A stretch of DNA of 64,000 nucleotides from the NCBI GenBank assembly GCA_900539655.1, contig UQCR01000022.1, positions 3,791 through 67,790 on the forward strand, read 5' to 3'. This document shows, in pieces, positions 1 to 8,289 of the stretch. The translations under genes were made by a program, and so were the position numbers. Every line of letters begins with the position of its first letter. The stretch's first letter is position 1. The DNA is from an uncultured Robinsoniella sp. GTDB taxonomy: Bacteria; Bacillota; Clostridia; Lachnospirales; Lachnospiraceae. Under the pieces are notes generated by a model. That model saw only the letters and a program-made list of their open reading frames with translations. It did not search any database and was not told the DNA's origin.

Positions 1-302
1 TTCCATGTGATTACCTCCCCAAATATTATTTTACCGAAAATCATTCCCCAGATCAGGGTTACCGGTTTGTTTGCAAATGCTACCGTCAGAGGGATACGCT
101 TTAAGATCTGCTGCCAGATAAAGGCATATACGAACATAATCAGAAGCACCAGTCCATAGTAACCGCAAAATTCCAGTGATAAAAATTTCTGGTTTGCCGC
201 CATCTTTGACGCCACACCGCTTAAAGAACTAAAAAGCAGGCTGATATGCAGAACTGTAAATAACTTTATATAAAACCATTTGTTTTTTGTCTGTTCAGCC
301 AT
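1..302 (-). CDS. Half-size DMT/EamA-like transporter, cut by window edge
   Basis: About 100 residues are visible, running off the left edge. The protein is hydrophobic, with three likely membrane segments (roughly residues 14-32, 43-63 and 70-95) and a short charged N-terminus. It resembles one half of an EamA or small-multidrug-type transporter (4 TM); the end segment FANKPVTLIWGMIFGKIIFG is typical of that fold. Its ATG directly follows the TGA of the upstream ATP-grasp gene with one base between, so translation is probably coupled. An ATG at positions 6-4, behind a perfect GGGGAGG, lies in another frame and may start a second half-transporter gene beyond the edge, as in paired systems such as ArnE/ArnF. 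The substrate is unknown. Confidence 0.7.
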   Translation of the reverse strand, partial: MAEQTKNKWFYIKLFTVLHISLLFSSLSGVASKMAANQKFLSLEFCGYYGLVLLIMFVYAFIWQQILKRIPLTVAFANKPVTLIWGMIFGKIIFGEVITW

Positions 303-303
303 A

Positions 304-1497
304 TCATTCTTCCACTTCTATAGTGATCTTGGATAGTACTTCTTCTAAACGTTCCCTGCATGCCTTAAGCGTGTCACCCTTTATAATAATCTGACCAATT
401 CTGTCTCTGCCATTGTGATATTGATTCACGCGGTCCCCTTCCTTGATATTAAAGGATAAGTCGATAATATCCTCACAGGGTTCGTTTTCGTTCACCAGCT
501 TCGTAACCGTACCGGACTTTTGGGAAATCAAAATCTTGGATAGATTAGGTACCGGTCGAACCATAGAAGCACGGATAAACAGCGCGCGGACATCCAGTCC
601 CATTGCCAGCATGGCAATTACTTCATAATAGTGTATTCCATAGTATATACTCACTAATTCCGGCAGGCAGGTTGCCCCTGCTCTTGCAGTGATTTCTATT
701 ACATAAACCTTGCCATCCTTTAATATCAGGTCACAGTTAACCGGGCAGTTATCAAATCCCAATGCGCGGACTGCTTTTAAAACTTCCCCTGAAATCTGAG
801 GTGACAGCTGGTCAATATCCTCAAGGGGTACAGAATGTCCAACCGGTGTGGGCGTAAAGCTCTGATAAGCGTCTATTCCGTTTGGAAGCATAAAAACAAG
901 CTCTCCATCCTGAAGCATTGCTTCCGTCCCAAATATTGTCCCCTCAATGAACTCTTCCACCAGGCAGTAGTCCTTCCCGGTTGCCTCCATTGTTTTACTG
1001 TAATTGGCAATGGCTTCTTCTTTCGTATTGCTTCTGAATATTCCTCTGCTGCCCATCAGGTCCACTGCTTTCACAATAACAGGAAACTTCAGTTCCTCCA
1101 ACGCCTTTTCCAGATCCATCTGATTTTTCACAAGTCTGAATCTGGCAGTGCTTACGCCCTCTCTCTCAAATGCTTTTTTCATTTCCCATTTATTTGTAGA
1201 GCAGCACGCGGCTTTATACGAGGGTCCCTTAAGTCCCATCTTTTCAGATACATATCCTATAGCCGGCACCCCGGTATCCAGGCAGCAGGTGGTAATACCA
1301 TCTATCTGAAACTTTTCGGCATATTCCAATACCTGCTCCGGCTTTGATATATCAGCGTAGCAGAACTCATCTGCCTCTTCAAATCCCGGAAAATCTCCTG
1401 GTATGCTGGCGGTAATTGTATGGAAACCCAGTTTTTTTGCCGCCCTTATTAACGGCACCTGAGAATAACTTGCACCTAATATCATTAATTTTTTCAT
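304..1497 (-). CDS. ATP-grasp domain ligase, first of two
   Basis: This is an ATP-grasp family carboxylate-amine/thiol ligase of the carbamoyl-phosphate-synthase/biotin-carboxylase-like type. The N-terminal Rossmann-like part starts KKLMILGAS. The ATP-grasp core includes PVIVKAVDLMGSRGI, which binds ATP phosphates, EEFIEGTIFGTEAM, and the metal-binding end VYVIEITARAGATCLPEL. The family couples ATP hydrolysis to formation of an amide, peptide or similar bond through an acyl phosphate; the substrates here cannot be read from sequence. The chosen ATG is the third possible start, because GAGGA lies 8 bases upstream; the upstream ATG sits almost on top of that site. It follows a second ATP-grasp gene and precedes a half transporter, so the three look like one operon that makes and moves a small molecule or peptide-like product. 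Confidence 0.85.
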   Translation of the reverse strand: MKKLMILGASYSQVPLIRAAKKLGFHTITASIPGDFPGFEEADEFCYADISKPEQVLEYAEKFQIDGITTCCLDTGVPAIGYVSEKMGLKGPSYKAACCSTNKWEMKKAFEREGVSTARFRLVKNQMDLEKALEELKFPVIVKAVDLMGSRGIFRSNTKEEAIANYSKTMEATGKDYCLVEEFIEGTIFGTEAMLQDGELVFMLPNGIDAYQSFTPTPVGHSVPLEDIDQLSPQISGEVLKAVRALGFDNCPVNCDLILKDGKVYVIEITARAGATCLPELVSIYYGIHYYEVIAMLAMGLDVRALFIRASMVRPVPNLSKILISQKSGTVTKLVNENEPCEDIIDLSFNIKEGDRVNQYHNGRDRIGQIIIKGDTLKACRERLEEVLSKITIEVEE

Positions 1498-1539
1498 ATT
1501 CATTTCCTCGGTATCCTGTCTATATTCCATGTATGTCTT

Positions 1540-2694
1540 TTAAAGTATTTCTAACTCTGTTTCAATCTCCTGCATTTTGCAATAGTCCCGGGTTTTTATT
1601 ATGTAAAATCCAAACCGGCTTCCGCTATCAATAACTTCATGGGAGCCAACTTCTCCAATCTCACTGGTAAATACAATATTCAGGGGGTATTTTTCTTTTA
1701 TCTTCCTGTATTTCTCCATATCCCCGGATCCTAAAATAAACTGGATTCTGGCAAAGTGGTGGAGGGGTTCTTTTAGAATCTCCGGCATCTCGCCCAAAGC
1801 AGTCTGAATAACCATTTTCAAATAATCCTGCCCGGTGGAGAGCGGAACCAGGTGGGAACCAATACAGTCTCCGCCCATACGTGACCCAATTTCAATGATT
1901 TTTACTTCCTGCCTGCTGTTGATACGGAATTCCGAGTGGGATGCCCCATTTCGGATTTCAAGAGCATCCAGAGCCATTCCAAGTTCATGAAATACACGGG
2001 CCTCCAATTCCGGAGACAATCCGGCAGGTTCCACGTGGCCGGTTTCTATAAAATGAGGTGCCCCCGTGGTATACTTCCTGGTAAGCGCCAAAAATGTATG
2101 CTGCCCATTATAGCTGATACCTTCACAGCTGTATTCCTCTCCGTCAATGTACTCTTCTAATATGGCTTTCTTTTCAAAAGAATGAAAAATGGCAGCCTCA
2201 ACCGCTCCTTCTAATTCTTCTTCCCCAAATACCTTGGTAATCGCCCTGCTTCCGGACCGGTCTGTAGGTTTCACAATGATTGGATATGTCATGTCCCGGG
2301 GAAGTTGTATGCTGCGTTTATTATCCACTACCGTAAACAGCGGTGCGGAGATATGATTTCTCACTAATGCCCTGCGCATTTCAAATTTATTCGTGGAATA
2401 CAGAATGCACCTGTCGCTGTTTGTACAAAGCCCCAGCCGTGCCGCCAGATACTGAACCGTAATGTTCGCCAGGTCTGAGCCTATGCTGGCAACTGCATCC
2501 GGCATGATCTTTTTACATTCCTCTAAAATTTCTTCCTTTTCCACTATACTGACCGGGTAGAAGTAATCTGCTGTCTGCTCTCCTACAGCCCCTTCCTTCC
2601 ACGCAAATACATGGGTCTGATATCCCATCTCTCTGGCTTTCAGTATCAGTGGATTCTGGAAATCGTTTGCTCCGATAATGACAATTTTTTTCAT
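1540..2694 (-). CDS. ATP-grasp domain ligase, second of two
   Basis: This is a second ATP-grasp protein of about 384 residues, related in layout to its neighbour but clearly divergent. It starts KKIVIIGANDFQNP, carries the ATP-binding stretch YPIIVKPTDRSGSRAITKV and the EEYIDGEEYSCEG segment, and has metal-binding residues near VKIIEIGSRMGGDCIGSHL. The start is placed at the ATG preceded by GGAAGGA at 5-base spacing, not at the longer upstream start. It is the first gene of the operon that continues into the other ATP-grasp gene and the half transporter. Two unequal ATP-grasp enzymes in a row suggest two successive ligation steps, but no product can be named. Confidence 0.85.
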   Translation of the reverse strand: MKKIVIIGANDFQNPLILKAREMGYQTHVFAWKEGAVGEQTADYFYPVSIVEKEEILEECKKIMPDAVASIGSDLANITVQYLAARLGLCTNSDRCILYSTNKFEMRRALVRNHISAPLFTVVDNKRSIQLPRDMTYPIIVKPTDRSGSRAITKVFGEEELEGAVEAAIFHSFEKKAILEEYIDGEEYSCEGISYNGQHTFLALTRKYTTGAPHFIETGHVEPAGLSPELEARVFHELGMALDALEIRNGASHSEFRINSRQEVKIIEIGSRMGGDCIGSHLVPLSTGQDYLKMVIQTALGEMPEILKEPLHHFARIQFILGSGDMEKYRKIKEKYPLNIVFTSEIGEVGSHEVIDSGSRFGFYIIKTRDYCKMQEIETELEIL

Positions 2695-2805
2695 ACTAAT
2701 CCTTCCCTGGAGCGTGTATTTCATTCTGTACTTTGCACGTCCAGTTTTCCATCTATTGCCTGCAAATACTGATTACATCCCTCACCGGACAGTACAAATA
2801 CACGA

Positions 2806-2849
2806 AAATCGGGACCAGGAAGCTTCTTTTATGAGGCTTCCGAATCCCG
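2806..2849 (-). terminator. Terminator-like hairpin after rpoD / in ATP-grasp leader
   Basis: A strong hairpin with a 9-pair inner stem GGAAGCTTC/GAGGCTTCC around loop TTTTAT and an outer 5-pair CGGGA/TCCCG stem. On the minus strand it is followed by ATTTT. It could end the rpoD transcript. Because a promoter-like sequence lies between rpoD and the hairpin, it could also act as an attenuator in the leader of the ATP-grasp operon. Confidence 0.5.
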
Positions 2850-2869
2850 TTTTCCTTCCAGTACAGCAT

Positions 2870-2898
2870 TGTATAATATAATCAGGTAATTTACACAA
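2870..2898 (-). promoter_or_regulatory. Candidate sigma-A promoter for the ATP-grasp operon
   Basis: Minus strand TTGTGT, 17-base spacer, TATACA. It lies just after the rpoD stop and upstream of the hairpin at 2810-2849, giving a leader of roughly 170 bases before the first ATP-grasp start. The match is moderate. Confidence 0.35.
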
Positions 2899-2918
2899 CC
2901 GCTCCTGTAATCCCAACT

Positions 2919-4043
2919 TTAAATTAGAAAATCCTTCAGTCGTTTACTGCGAGAGGGATGACGCAGCTTACGAAGTGCTTTCGCTTCTATCTGCCTGATA
3001 CGCTCTCTGGTAACATTGAATTCTTTGCCGACTTCTTCTAATGTTCGTGCTCTTCCGTCCTCCAGACCAAAGCGCAGCTTTACTACCTGGCGTTCTCTGT
3101 CCGTAAGGGACTCTAAAGCAGTGCCAAGTTCTTCTCTCAACATGGAGAATGCAGCAGAATCTGCCGGTGAAAGCGCAGAATCATCTTCTATAAAGTCACC
3201 TAAATGACTATCATCTTCTTCCCCGATCGGTGTATCAAGAGATACCGGATCCCTGGAGATTTTCAATACTTCTCTCACTCTTCCAACGGGAACATTCAGT
3301 CTCTCCGCCACTTCCTCAGCGGTTGGTTCTCTTCCTAATTCCTGAAGAAGGGTTCTGGTCATACGAAGGGTTTTATTAATGGTTTCCACCATATGTACCG
3401 GAACACGAATCGTTCTTCCGGTATCTGCAATACCACGTGTAATCGCCTGACGAATCCACCAGGTAGCATAAGTACTGAATTTATATCCCTTGGTATAATC
3501 GAACTTGTCCACAGCCTTCATAAGCCCCATGTTTCCCTCCTGAATCAGATCCAGGAATGGCATACCGCGGCCAACATATTTTTTAGCAATACTGACTACC
3601 AGACGCAGATTTGCCTCCGTCAGTGATTTCTTAGCTTCTTCATCGCCATTTTCCACACGTTTTGCCAGTTCTACTTCTTCTTCTGTACTAAGCAGAGGTA
3701 CATTACCGATTTCTTTCAGATACATACGTACCGGATCTTCCGTGCTGACACCTTCCAGGACATCAACATCATCGATAATCTCAACTTCCTCTTCTTCACC
3801 TAAAAGCAGATCATCATCGCTTTCCAGCAATAATTCTTCTACTTCTTCATCTGCAGAACCATGTAATACATCAATATTACTCTTTTCCAAGAATTCTAAT
3901 ATTGCGTCCATCTTGTCTTCACTGAGTTCAATTCCTGCAAAAGCATCATTGATTTCTTTGTACTCAATCATGTTCTTCTTGCTTTTTGCCTTATCGATAA
4001 GTCCCTTTAATGCTTTTGAAAATTGTTCTTGTAATTCATCCAT
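2919..4043 (-). CDS. rpoD: Primary RNA polymerase sigma factor RpoD (SigA)
   Basis: Housekeeping sigma-70 factor that directs RNA polymerase to -10/-35 promoters. About 374 residues from the chosen ATG, typical of clostridial SigA. An acidic N-terminal region with short repeats of Glu/Asp comes first. Region 1.2 begins near [11 protein letters not shown], region 2 contains [15 protein letters not shown] and the Trp-rich [15 protein letters not shown] element that melts the -10 region. Region 3 follows, and region 4 carries the helix-turn-helix [19 protein letters not shown] for -35 binding. A longer reading frame exists, but it would overlap the lspA-like gene; the ATG beginning DELQEQFSK has GAGGAG upstream and is preferred. 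It follows clpX and the lspA-like gene, not dnaG as in many Firmicutes. Confidence 0.97.
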   Translation of the reverse strand: MDELQEQFSKALKGLIDKAKSKKNMIEYKEINDAFAGIELSEDKMDAILEFLEKSNIDVLHGSADEEVEELLLESDDDLLLGEEEEVEIIDDVDVLEGVSTEDPVRMYLKEIGNVPLLSTEEEVELAKRVENGDEEAKKSLTEANLRLVVSIAKKYVGRGMPFLDLIQEGNMGLMKAVDKFDYTKGYKFSTYATWWIRQAITRGIADTGRTIRVPVHMVETINKTLRMTRTLLQELGREPTAEEVAERLNVPVGRVREVLKISRDPVSLDTPIGEEDDSHLGDFIEDDSALSPADSAAFSMLREELGTALESLTDRERQVVKLRFGLEDGRARTLEEVGKEFNVTRERIRQIEAKALRKLRHPSRSKRLKDFLI

Positions 4044-4105
4044 AAACTTTCTTTTCTCCTCTATGGTATTCCTACAGATTACCATAACATTTTTGACATA
4101 TCCTG

Positions 4106-4564
4106 TCAACTTTTGTTCCTGAGATTCCACAAAATAAATAAAAAAGATCCCGCAAAAATACATAAATCGGAAATATTAAACACGATTTGGCGAAACTTTT
4201 TCCATTTTGTCTGAAAGCTGAAGTAGTCTACTACGTATCCACGCTTTATCCTGTCGTAAATATTACTTGCCGCTCCTCCCAGCACCAGGGCAAATCCGGC
4301 CTTTAACAAGCCCATTCCCTTTTTGCCCAGAAGCCAGAGATAAGCGAAGAGGACTCCCACCGTCATCCCGGTAGACAGCCCTGCTACAAACTCCTGCTTT
4401 TTATCCAGAAAATTTAACATAGCGCCTTTGTTATGGTATTTGTGAAGAATGATTTTGCCGCCCAGTATTTCTTCATCTTCTCCAATTTCTCTGGTATTCT
4501 CTATTTTGTCTTTTATAAAATAATCAGCGATAAATATAATTACCGGTATCAGAATGTATATCAT
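4106..4564 (-). CDS. Signal peptidase II (LspA)-like membrane protein
   Basis: A 152-residue membrane protein with four likely membrane segments. It keeps the two LspA signature blocks: an Asn-Ile-Tyr-Asp-Arg motif followed by GYVVDYFSF, and [12 protein letters not shown]. The Asp residues of VVDY and NISD match the two catalytic aspartates of this aspartyl protease. LspA removes signal peptides from prolipoproteins after lipidation. The protein is divergent: the first-loop motif reads HNKGAMLNF where NTGAAFS is usual. It may be a second, specialised LspA-like protein. Its ribosome binding site GGAGGGA overlaps the clpX stop, so it is translated in series with clpX and is 62 bases ahead of rpoD. 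Confidence 0.75.
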   Translation of the reverse strand: MIYILIPVIIFIADYFIKDKIENTREIGEDEEILGGKIILHKYHNKGAMLNFLDKKQEFVAGLSTGMTVGVLFAYLWLLGKKGMGLLKAGFALVLGGAASNIYDRIKRGYVVDYFSFQTKWKKFRQIVFNISDLCIFAGSFLFILWNLRNKS

Positions 4565-4568
4565 AGGC

Positions 4569-6067
4569 TCATCCCTCCAGAGCAGGTACTCCGCGCATGG
4601 TGATCAACGGTCCTCCTGTATGTTCAATATAAGCTTTTGTAATGGTTACCTTGCCTATATTATCGTCCTTTGGAATTTCATACATAATATCCAGCATAAA
4701 CTCTTCAATAATAGCCCGGAGTGCTCTTGCCCCTGTCTTCTTTTCCAACGCCTTTTTCGCAATGGATTCCAATGCTTCATCATCAAAATCCAATTTTACT
4801 TCATCTAATGCAAGCAGCTTCTGGTATTGTTTTAATATAGCATTCTTTGGCTCTTTTAAAATCTGTACCAGCATTGACTCTGTCAATCCCTGTAAAGTAT
4901 ATACGATAGGAAGACGGCCGATAAACTCTGGAATCATTCCAAACGTCCTGATGTCATCCAGGGTAACTTTGTCCAGGATACTCGGGTCCTCATCATACTT
5001 ATCTTTCAGATCGGCTCCCAAACCCCCCCCTGCCCGCCTTTTCAAAAAGATGAAATCTGCTTATTCAAACGTTCTTTAATAATATCTTCCAGTCCTGGAA
5101 AGGCTCCGCCACAGATAAACAGGATATTCCGAGTGTTTACGGTTGTGAGGGGTACCATGGCATTTTTACTGTTTGCCCCTACCGGTACTTCTACATCAGC
5201 ACCCTCCAGCAGCTTTAACATTCCCTGCTGAACGGATTCTCCACTTACATCTCTCTGATTGGTATTCTTTTTCTTGGCAATCTTATCGATTTCATCTATA
5301 AATACGATACCTCTTTCCGCCTTTTCAACATCATTGCCCGCTGCCGCTAACAATTTGGAAATTACACTCTCAATGTCATCTCCTATATAACCGGCTTCCG
5401 TCAGGGATGTGGCGTCTGCAATGGCAAGGGGTACGTCCAAAAGCCTTGCAAGGGTCTTCACAAGATAGGTTTTCCCGCTTCCGGTGGGCCCGATCATCAG
5501 CATATTGGATTTCTCAATTTCAATGTCATCCATGCTCCCGGTAGCCACTCTCTTATAATGGTTGTATACTGCCACGGAAATTACCTTCTTTGCCTTTTCC
5601 TGACCGATGACATATTCGTCCAGGCTTGCTTTGATTCTGTGGGGTGCCGGAATTGATTTTACATCAAATTCCTTTTTCGGCTCCTCTTTGGGCTTTTTCT
5701 TCTTGACCTTCTGCTGATTGGGTATCTTATTCGTAAGGTCGGACAGGTTTACCATATTTATGTTAGACATATTCATCAGGTCATTGTACGGAATATTGCC
5801 ATTGTTCATGGTGTCAAAAGCCTTCTGCATACATTCCGAACAAATATGAATGCTGTTGGGGAGATTAACCATTTTACCGGCCTTGCTTTCGGGGCGCCTG
5901 CATATAAAACAGACCTCTTCATATTCATCTTCATCCGATTTATCTTTATTTTTTTCTGACTTTGATTTTTCTTCCGTCTCAGTAATATCTGCTGTCATAT
6001 TATCATCATCAGAATCAACAGCATCAACTACATCTTTATCATATATTTCATCTTTTTTATCTGACAT
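4569..6067 (-). pseudogene. clpX: ClpX ATP-dependent unfoldase, frameshifted at about 5040
   Basis: AAA+ unfoldase that normally feeds proteins to ClpP. The first part (5042-6067) has an acidic N-terminus, a four-Cys zinc finger (CFIC...CSEC), Walker [11 protein letters not shown], pore loop GYIGDD and Walker [11 protein letters not shown]. It stops early at 5042. The rest (4569-5045) continues in another frame with FGMIPEFIGRLP and the C-terminal small domain with sensor-2 GARALRA. The break is in a run of T and G repeats, including eight consecutive G, just where the IGF loop that docks on ClpP is expected; downstream one reads GGLGADLK where IGFGADLK-like sequence is usual. It could be a real frameshift, a phase-variable tract or an assembly error. 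The start has AGAGAGGAAATAAT upstream. Confidence 0.85.
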
Positions 6068-6103
6068 ATTATTTCCTCTCTTTTGCACAAACTACTACAA
6101 GTA

Positions 6104-6132
6104 ACTATATCATAGTCAAAAAGCTCGCACAA
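6104..6132 (-). promoter_or_regulatory. Sigma-A-like promoter for clpX-lspA-rpoD
   Basis: Minus strand TTGTGC, 17-base spacer, TATAGT with a TGA just before the -10. About 37 bases upstream of the clpX ATG. Confidence 0.55.
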
Positions 6133-6154
6133 GTGAAGATTTTATAAAATCTAT

Positions 6155-6190
6155 AAAAAACCGTTCCAGGATCTCCAAATCCTGGAACGG
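6155..6190 (-). terminator. Rho-independent terminator of htrA
   Basis: A perfect 12-pair stem CCGTTCCAGGAT/ATCCTGGAACGG with loop CTCCAA, followed on the minus strand by six T. It lies 24 bases after the htrA stop. Confidence 0.92.
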
Positions 6191-6213
6191 CCATACTATT
6201 TTGCTAATACCCC

Positions 6214-8034
6214 TTAGTTATTAAAGTTAAAGAACTGCTCCATTCCATTACTTCCCTGGTTTGGGATCATTGGTGAAGTCTGTTCCTGCTGTTGCTGTGA
6301 CTGACCGTTTGAAGAGCCATCACTCTGAGGGGTTGATTCACTGCTCGTTGTATCTGCACTCTGCTTATCTAAGGTGACACTGACTGTTCTGGCTTTGTAT
6401 TCACCACCCTCGGCTGCCTGAACCTCCAGATCAATTGTTTCACCAGCTTTATAATAATTCATTCTGTCATATAAATCATTCGCAGATGTTACGGAAATAC
6501 CGTCAATCTTTGTCACGATATCACCTTTTACCAAACCTGCTTTTTCTGCTGCGGAACCTTCCACAACTTCATATAAGAATGCACCGGATGGCATATTATA
6601 TACCTGTTTCGCTTCCTCAGAAACGTCTACCGGTTTTACACCCATATAACCTTTTTCGCTGCTATCCACTTTCGTCCTGGTAGTGCGGTTCATTAAATCA
6701 TCCAGAATCGGTTTAGCTGTATTGATCGGAATTGCATATCCCATCCCCTCTACACCTGAGGATGCTGCTTTTACAGAATTGATTCCGATTAACTGTCCGT
6801 GGATGTTTAATAAAGCGCCGCCGCTGTTACCAAAGTTAATTGCTGCATCAGTCTGGATCAGGCTGTTGGTAACTGTTCCGGATGTGGTCTCAACGCTGAC
6901 TTCACGGTTTAACGCACTGATAATACCGGATGTAACAGACTGTCCGTAACCAAGTGCATTACCGATTGCGATTGCCTGCTGTCCAACCTGTAAATCATCG
7001 GAATCACCGATTTCAGCTATTTTAACCTGGCTTAAAACGTCTGCCGGAATGTCACTTAACTGTACGGCTACCATTGCCAGATCATGTTCCGGATCTGTTC
7101 CTTTAACCTGTGCCTGAACGACTTTATCTTCCTGGTTTTCTACATTTACGGTAAAGCATACCGTCAGGTTCTCAGAACCTTCCACTACGTGGTTGTTTGT
7201 TGCAATCAGTAACTCCTTGTCATTTTTTCCTATGATAATACCGGAACCGCTGCTTTCTTCTTCCTGTGACTGTGTTCCATAAAAATATGTCTGAACTTCT
7301 TTTACTGTTTTACTCGTTATTGCTACGATGGAAGGCATTGCATTTTCAGCAACCTTTGCCACATCGGTGGAGGATGTACTGACTGTGCTGCCCTCCGCTG
7401 TCTTATTCTGCTCATTTACCGTTCCTGTGGAACTGATCTTTGCTTCTGTTTCCTGTGTCCGTGGGAAGGCTTTTCCGCCCACATAATCAGTAAGCTGGAA
7501 AGAAGCGCTTGCCACTACGCCAAATACAACCGCTACCGATGCTGCAACTGCAATTTTGGACATTATGGTTTTTTTCTTTTTTGGCTTTTCATAGCGCGGC
7601 GGGTTCGGATTCTGTCCGCCCGTCTGATAGGAACCGTAGGAATGCTGTTGCTGCTGCTGTTGATTCATCTGCTGAGGCTGCTCTTCTTCTTGTCTGTTCT
7701 CCCGGTCATATGCGTAATGATAAAACGAACTATCCGACGCCTGCCCATTTTGGTTACCGGTACCTGTTATTTCATTTTCCTGCCGGTCAAATGCCTGTTC
7801 CTCTGCTGTATCAGCAGTTTCAAAAGGATCAGCAGCATCCGATGTCTCCATTTCTGATACCACCGGAGTATCTATGGTATCTGCACTGTCTTCTGAATCA
7901 TATATCATATTTTCATTTGACGGCTGTGTATCCCGCTGTCCATACACATCCTCCTGTCTGAATCCTTCTCCTGAATGATCAGGGGTTCCTCCGGTTACAT
8001 TATTTTGTTCTTTATCGTTAAATTCATCATACAT
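6214..8034 (-). CDS. htrA: Membrane-anchored HtrA/DegP-like serine protease
   Basis: About 606 residues from the ATG behind GAGGAGG. A long cytoplasmic N-terminal part (about 160 residues) rich in Gln, Asn, Glu and Asp comes first, followed by one membrane segment (SKIAVAASVAVVFGVVASAS). Outside is a trypsin-like domain with the catalytic triad in NNHVV (His), DPEHDLAMV (Asp) and NFGNSGGALL (Ser), then one PDZ domain with GYMGVKPVDVS and a Ser/Gln-rich tail. Such proteases degrade or refold damaged exported proteins. The family usually has a much shorter cytoplasmic part, so the acidic Gln-rich extension is unusual. It is a single-gene unit with its own promoter and terminator. Confidence 0.93.
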   Translation of the reverse strand: MYDEFNDKEQNNVTGGTPDHSGEGFRQEDVYGQRDTQPSNENMIYDSEDSADTIDTPVVSEMETSDAADPFETADTAEEQAFDRQENEITGTGNQNGQASDSSFYHYAYDRENRQEEEQPQQMNQQQQQQHSYGSYQTGGQNPNPPRYEKPKKKKTIMSKIAVAASVAVVFGVVASASFQLTDYVGGKAFPRTQETEAKISSTGTVNEQNKTAEGSTVSTSSTDVAKVAENAMPSIVAITSKTVKEVQTYFYGTQSQEEESSGSGIIIGKNDKELLIATNNHVVEGSENLTVCFTVNVENQEDKVVQAQVKGTDPEHDLAMVAVQLSDIPADVLSQVKIAEIGDSDDLQVGQQAIAIGNALGYGQSVTSGIISALNREVSVETTSGTVTNSLIQTDAAINFGNSGGALLNIHGQLIGINSVKAASSGVEGMGYAIPINTAKPILDDLMNRTTRTKVDSSEKGYMGVKPVDVSEEAKQVYNMPSGAFLYEVVEGSAAEKAGLVKGDIVTKIDGISVTSANDLYDRMNYYKAGETIDLEVQAAEGGEYKARTVSVTLDKQSADTTSSESTPQSDGSSNGQSQQQQEQTSPMIPNQGSNGMEQFFNFNN

Positions 8035-8075
8035 TTGAATTACCTCCTCGTAATTTTTCTCTTTGTTATTATCTG

Positions 8076-8104
8076 GTATCAGTTTAACAATCAATTGTGT
8101 TCAA
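8076..8104 (-). promoter_or_regulatory. Candidate promoter of htrA
   Basis: Minus strand TTGAAC, 17-base spacer, TGATAC, about 40 bases upstream of the htrA start. No obvious CtsR or CssR operator is seen. Confidence 0.4.
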
Positions 8105-8167
8105 TCTGTGATAAATGTTTTAAAAAAATTTGAAACGACAAAAAAATCAAAAAATGTTGAAATGGAA

Positions 8168-8238
8168 CATGGGCGCAGTACTCAAGGAGTTACGGACCGC
8201 ACTTAAAATCCTGTATTTCCTATTGTACTGCGCCCATG
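8168..8238 (-). terminator. Long inverted repeat after glmS, terminator-like
   Basis: Perfect 14-base inverted repeat CATGGGCGCAGTAC/GTACTGCGCCCATG with a 43-base loop. It lies 52 bases beyond the glmS stop; runs of T follow on the minus strand about 15 bases after the stem. It probably ends glmS transcription, but the large loop is unusual and a small RNA is possible. Confidence 0.5.
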
Positions 8239-8289
8239 CTGATTCTATTCATGGAGTATGCACACATGCATTTTCCTGCTTTTCATTTA

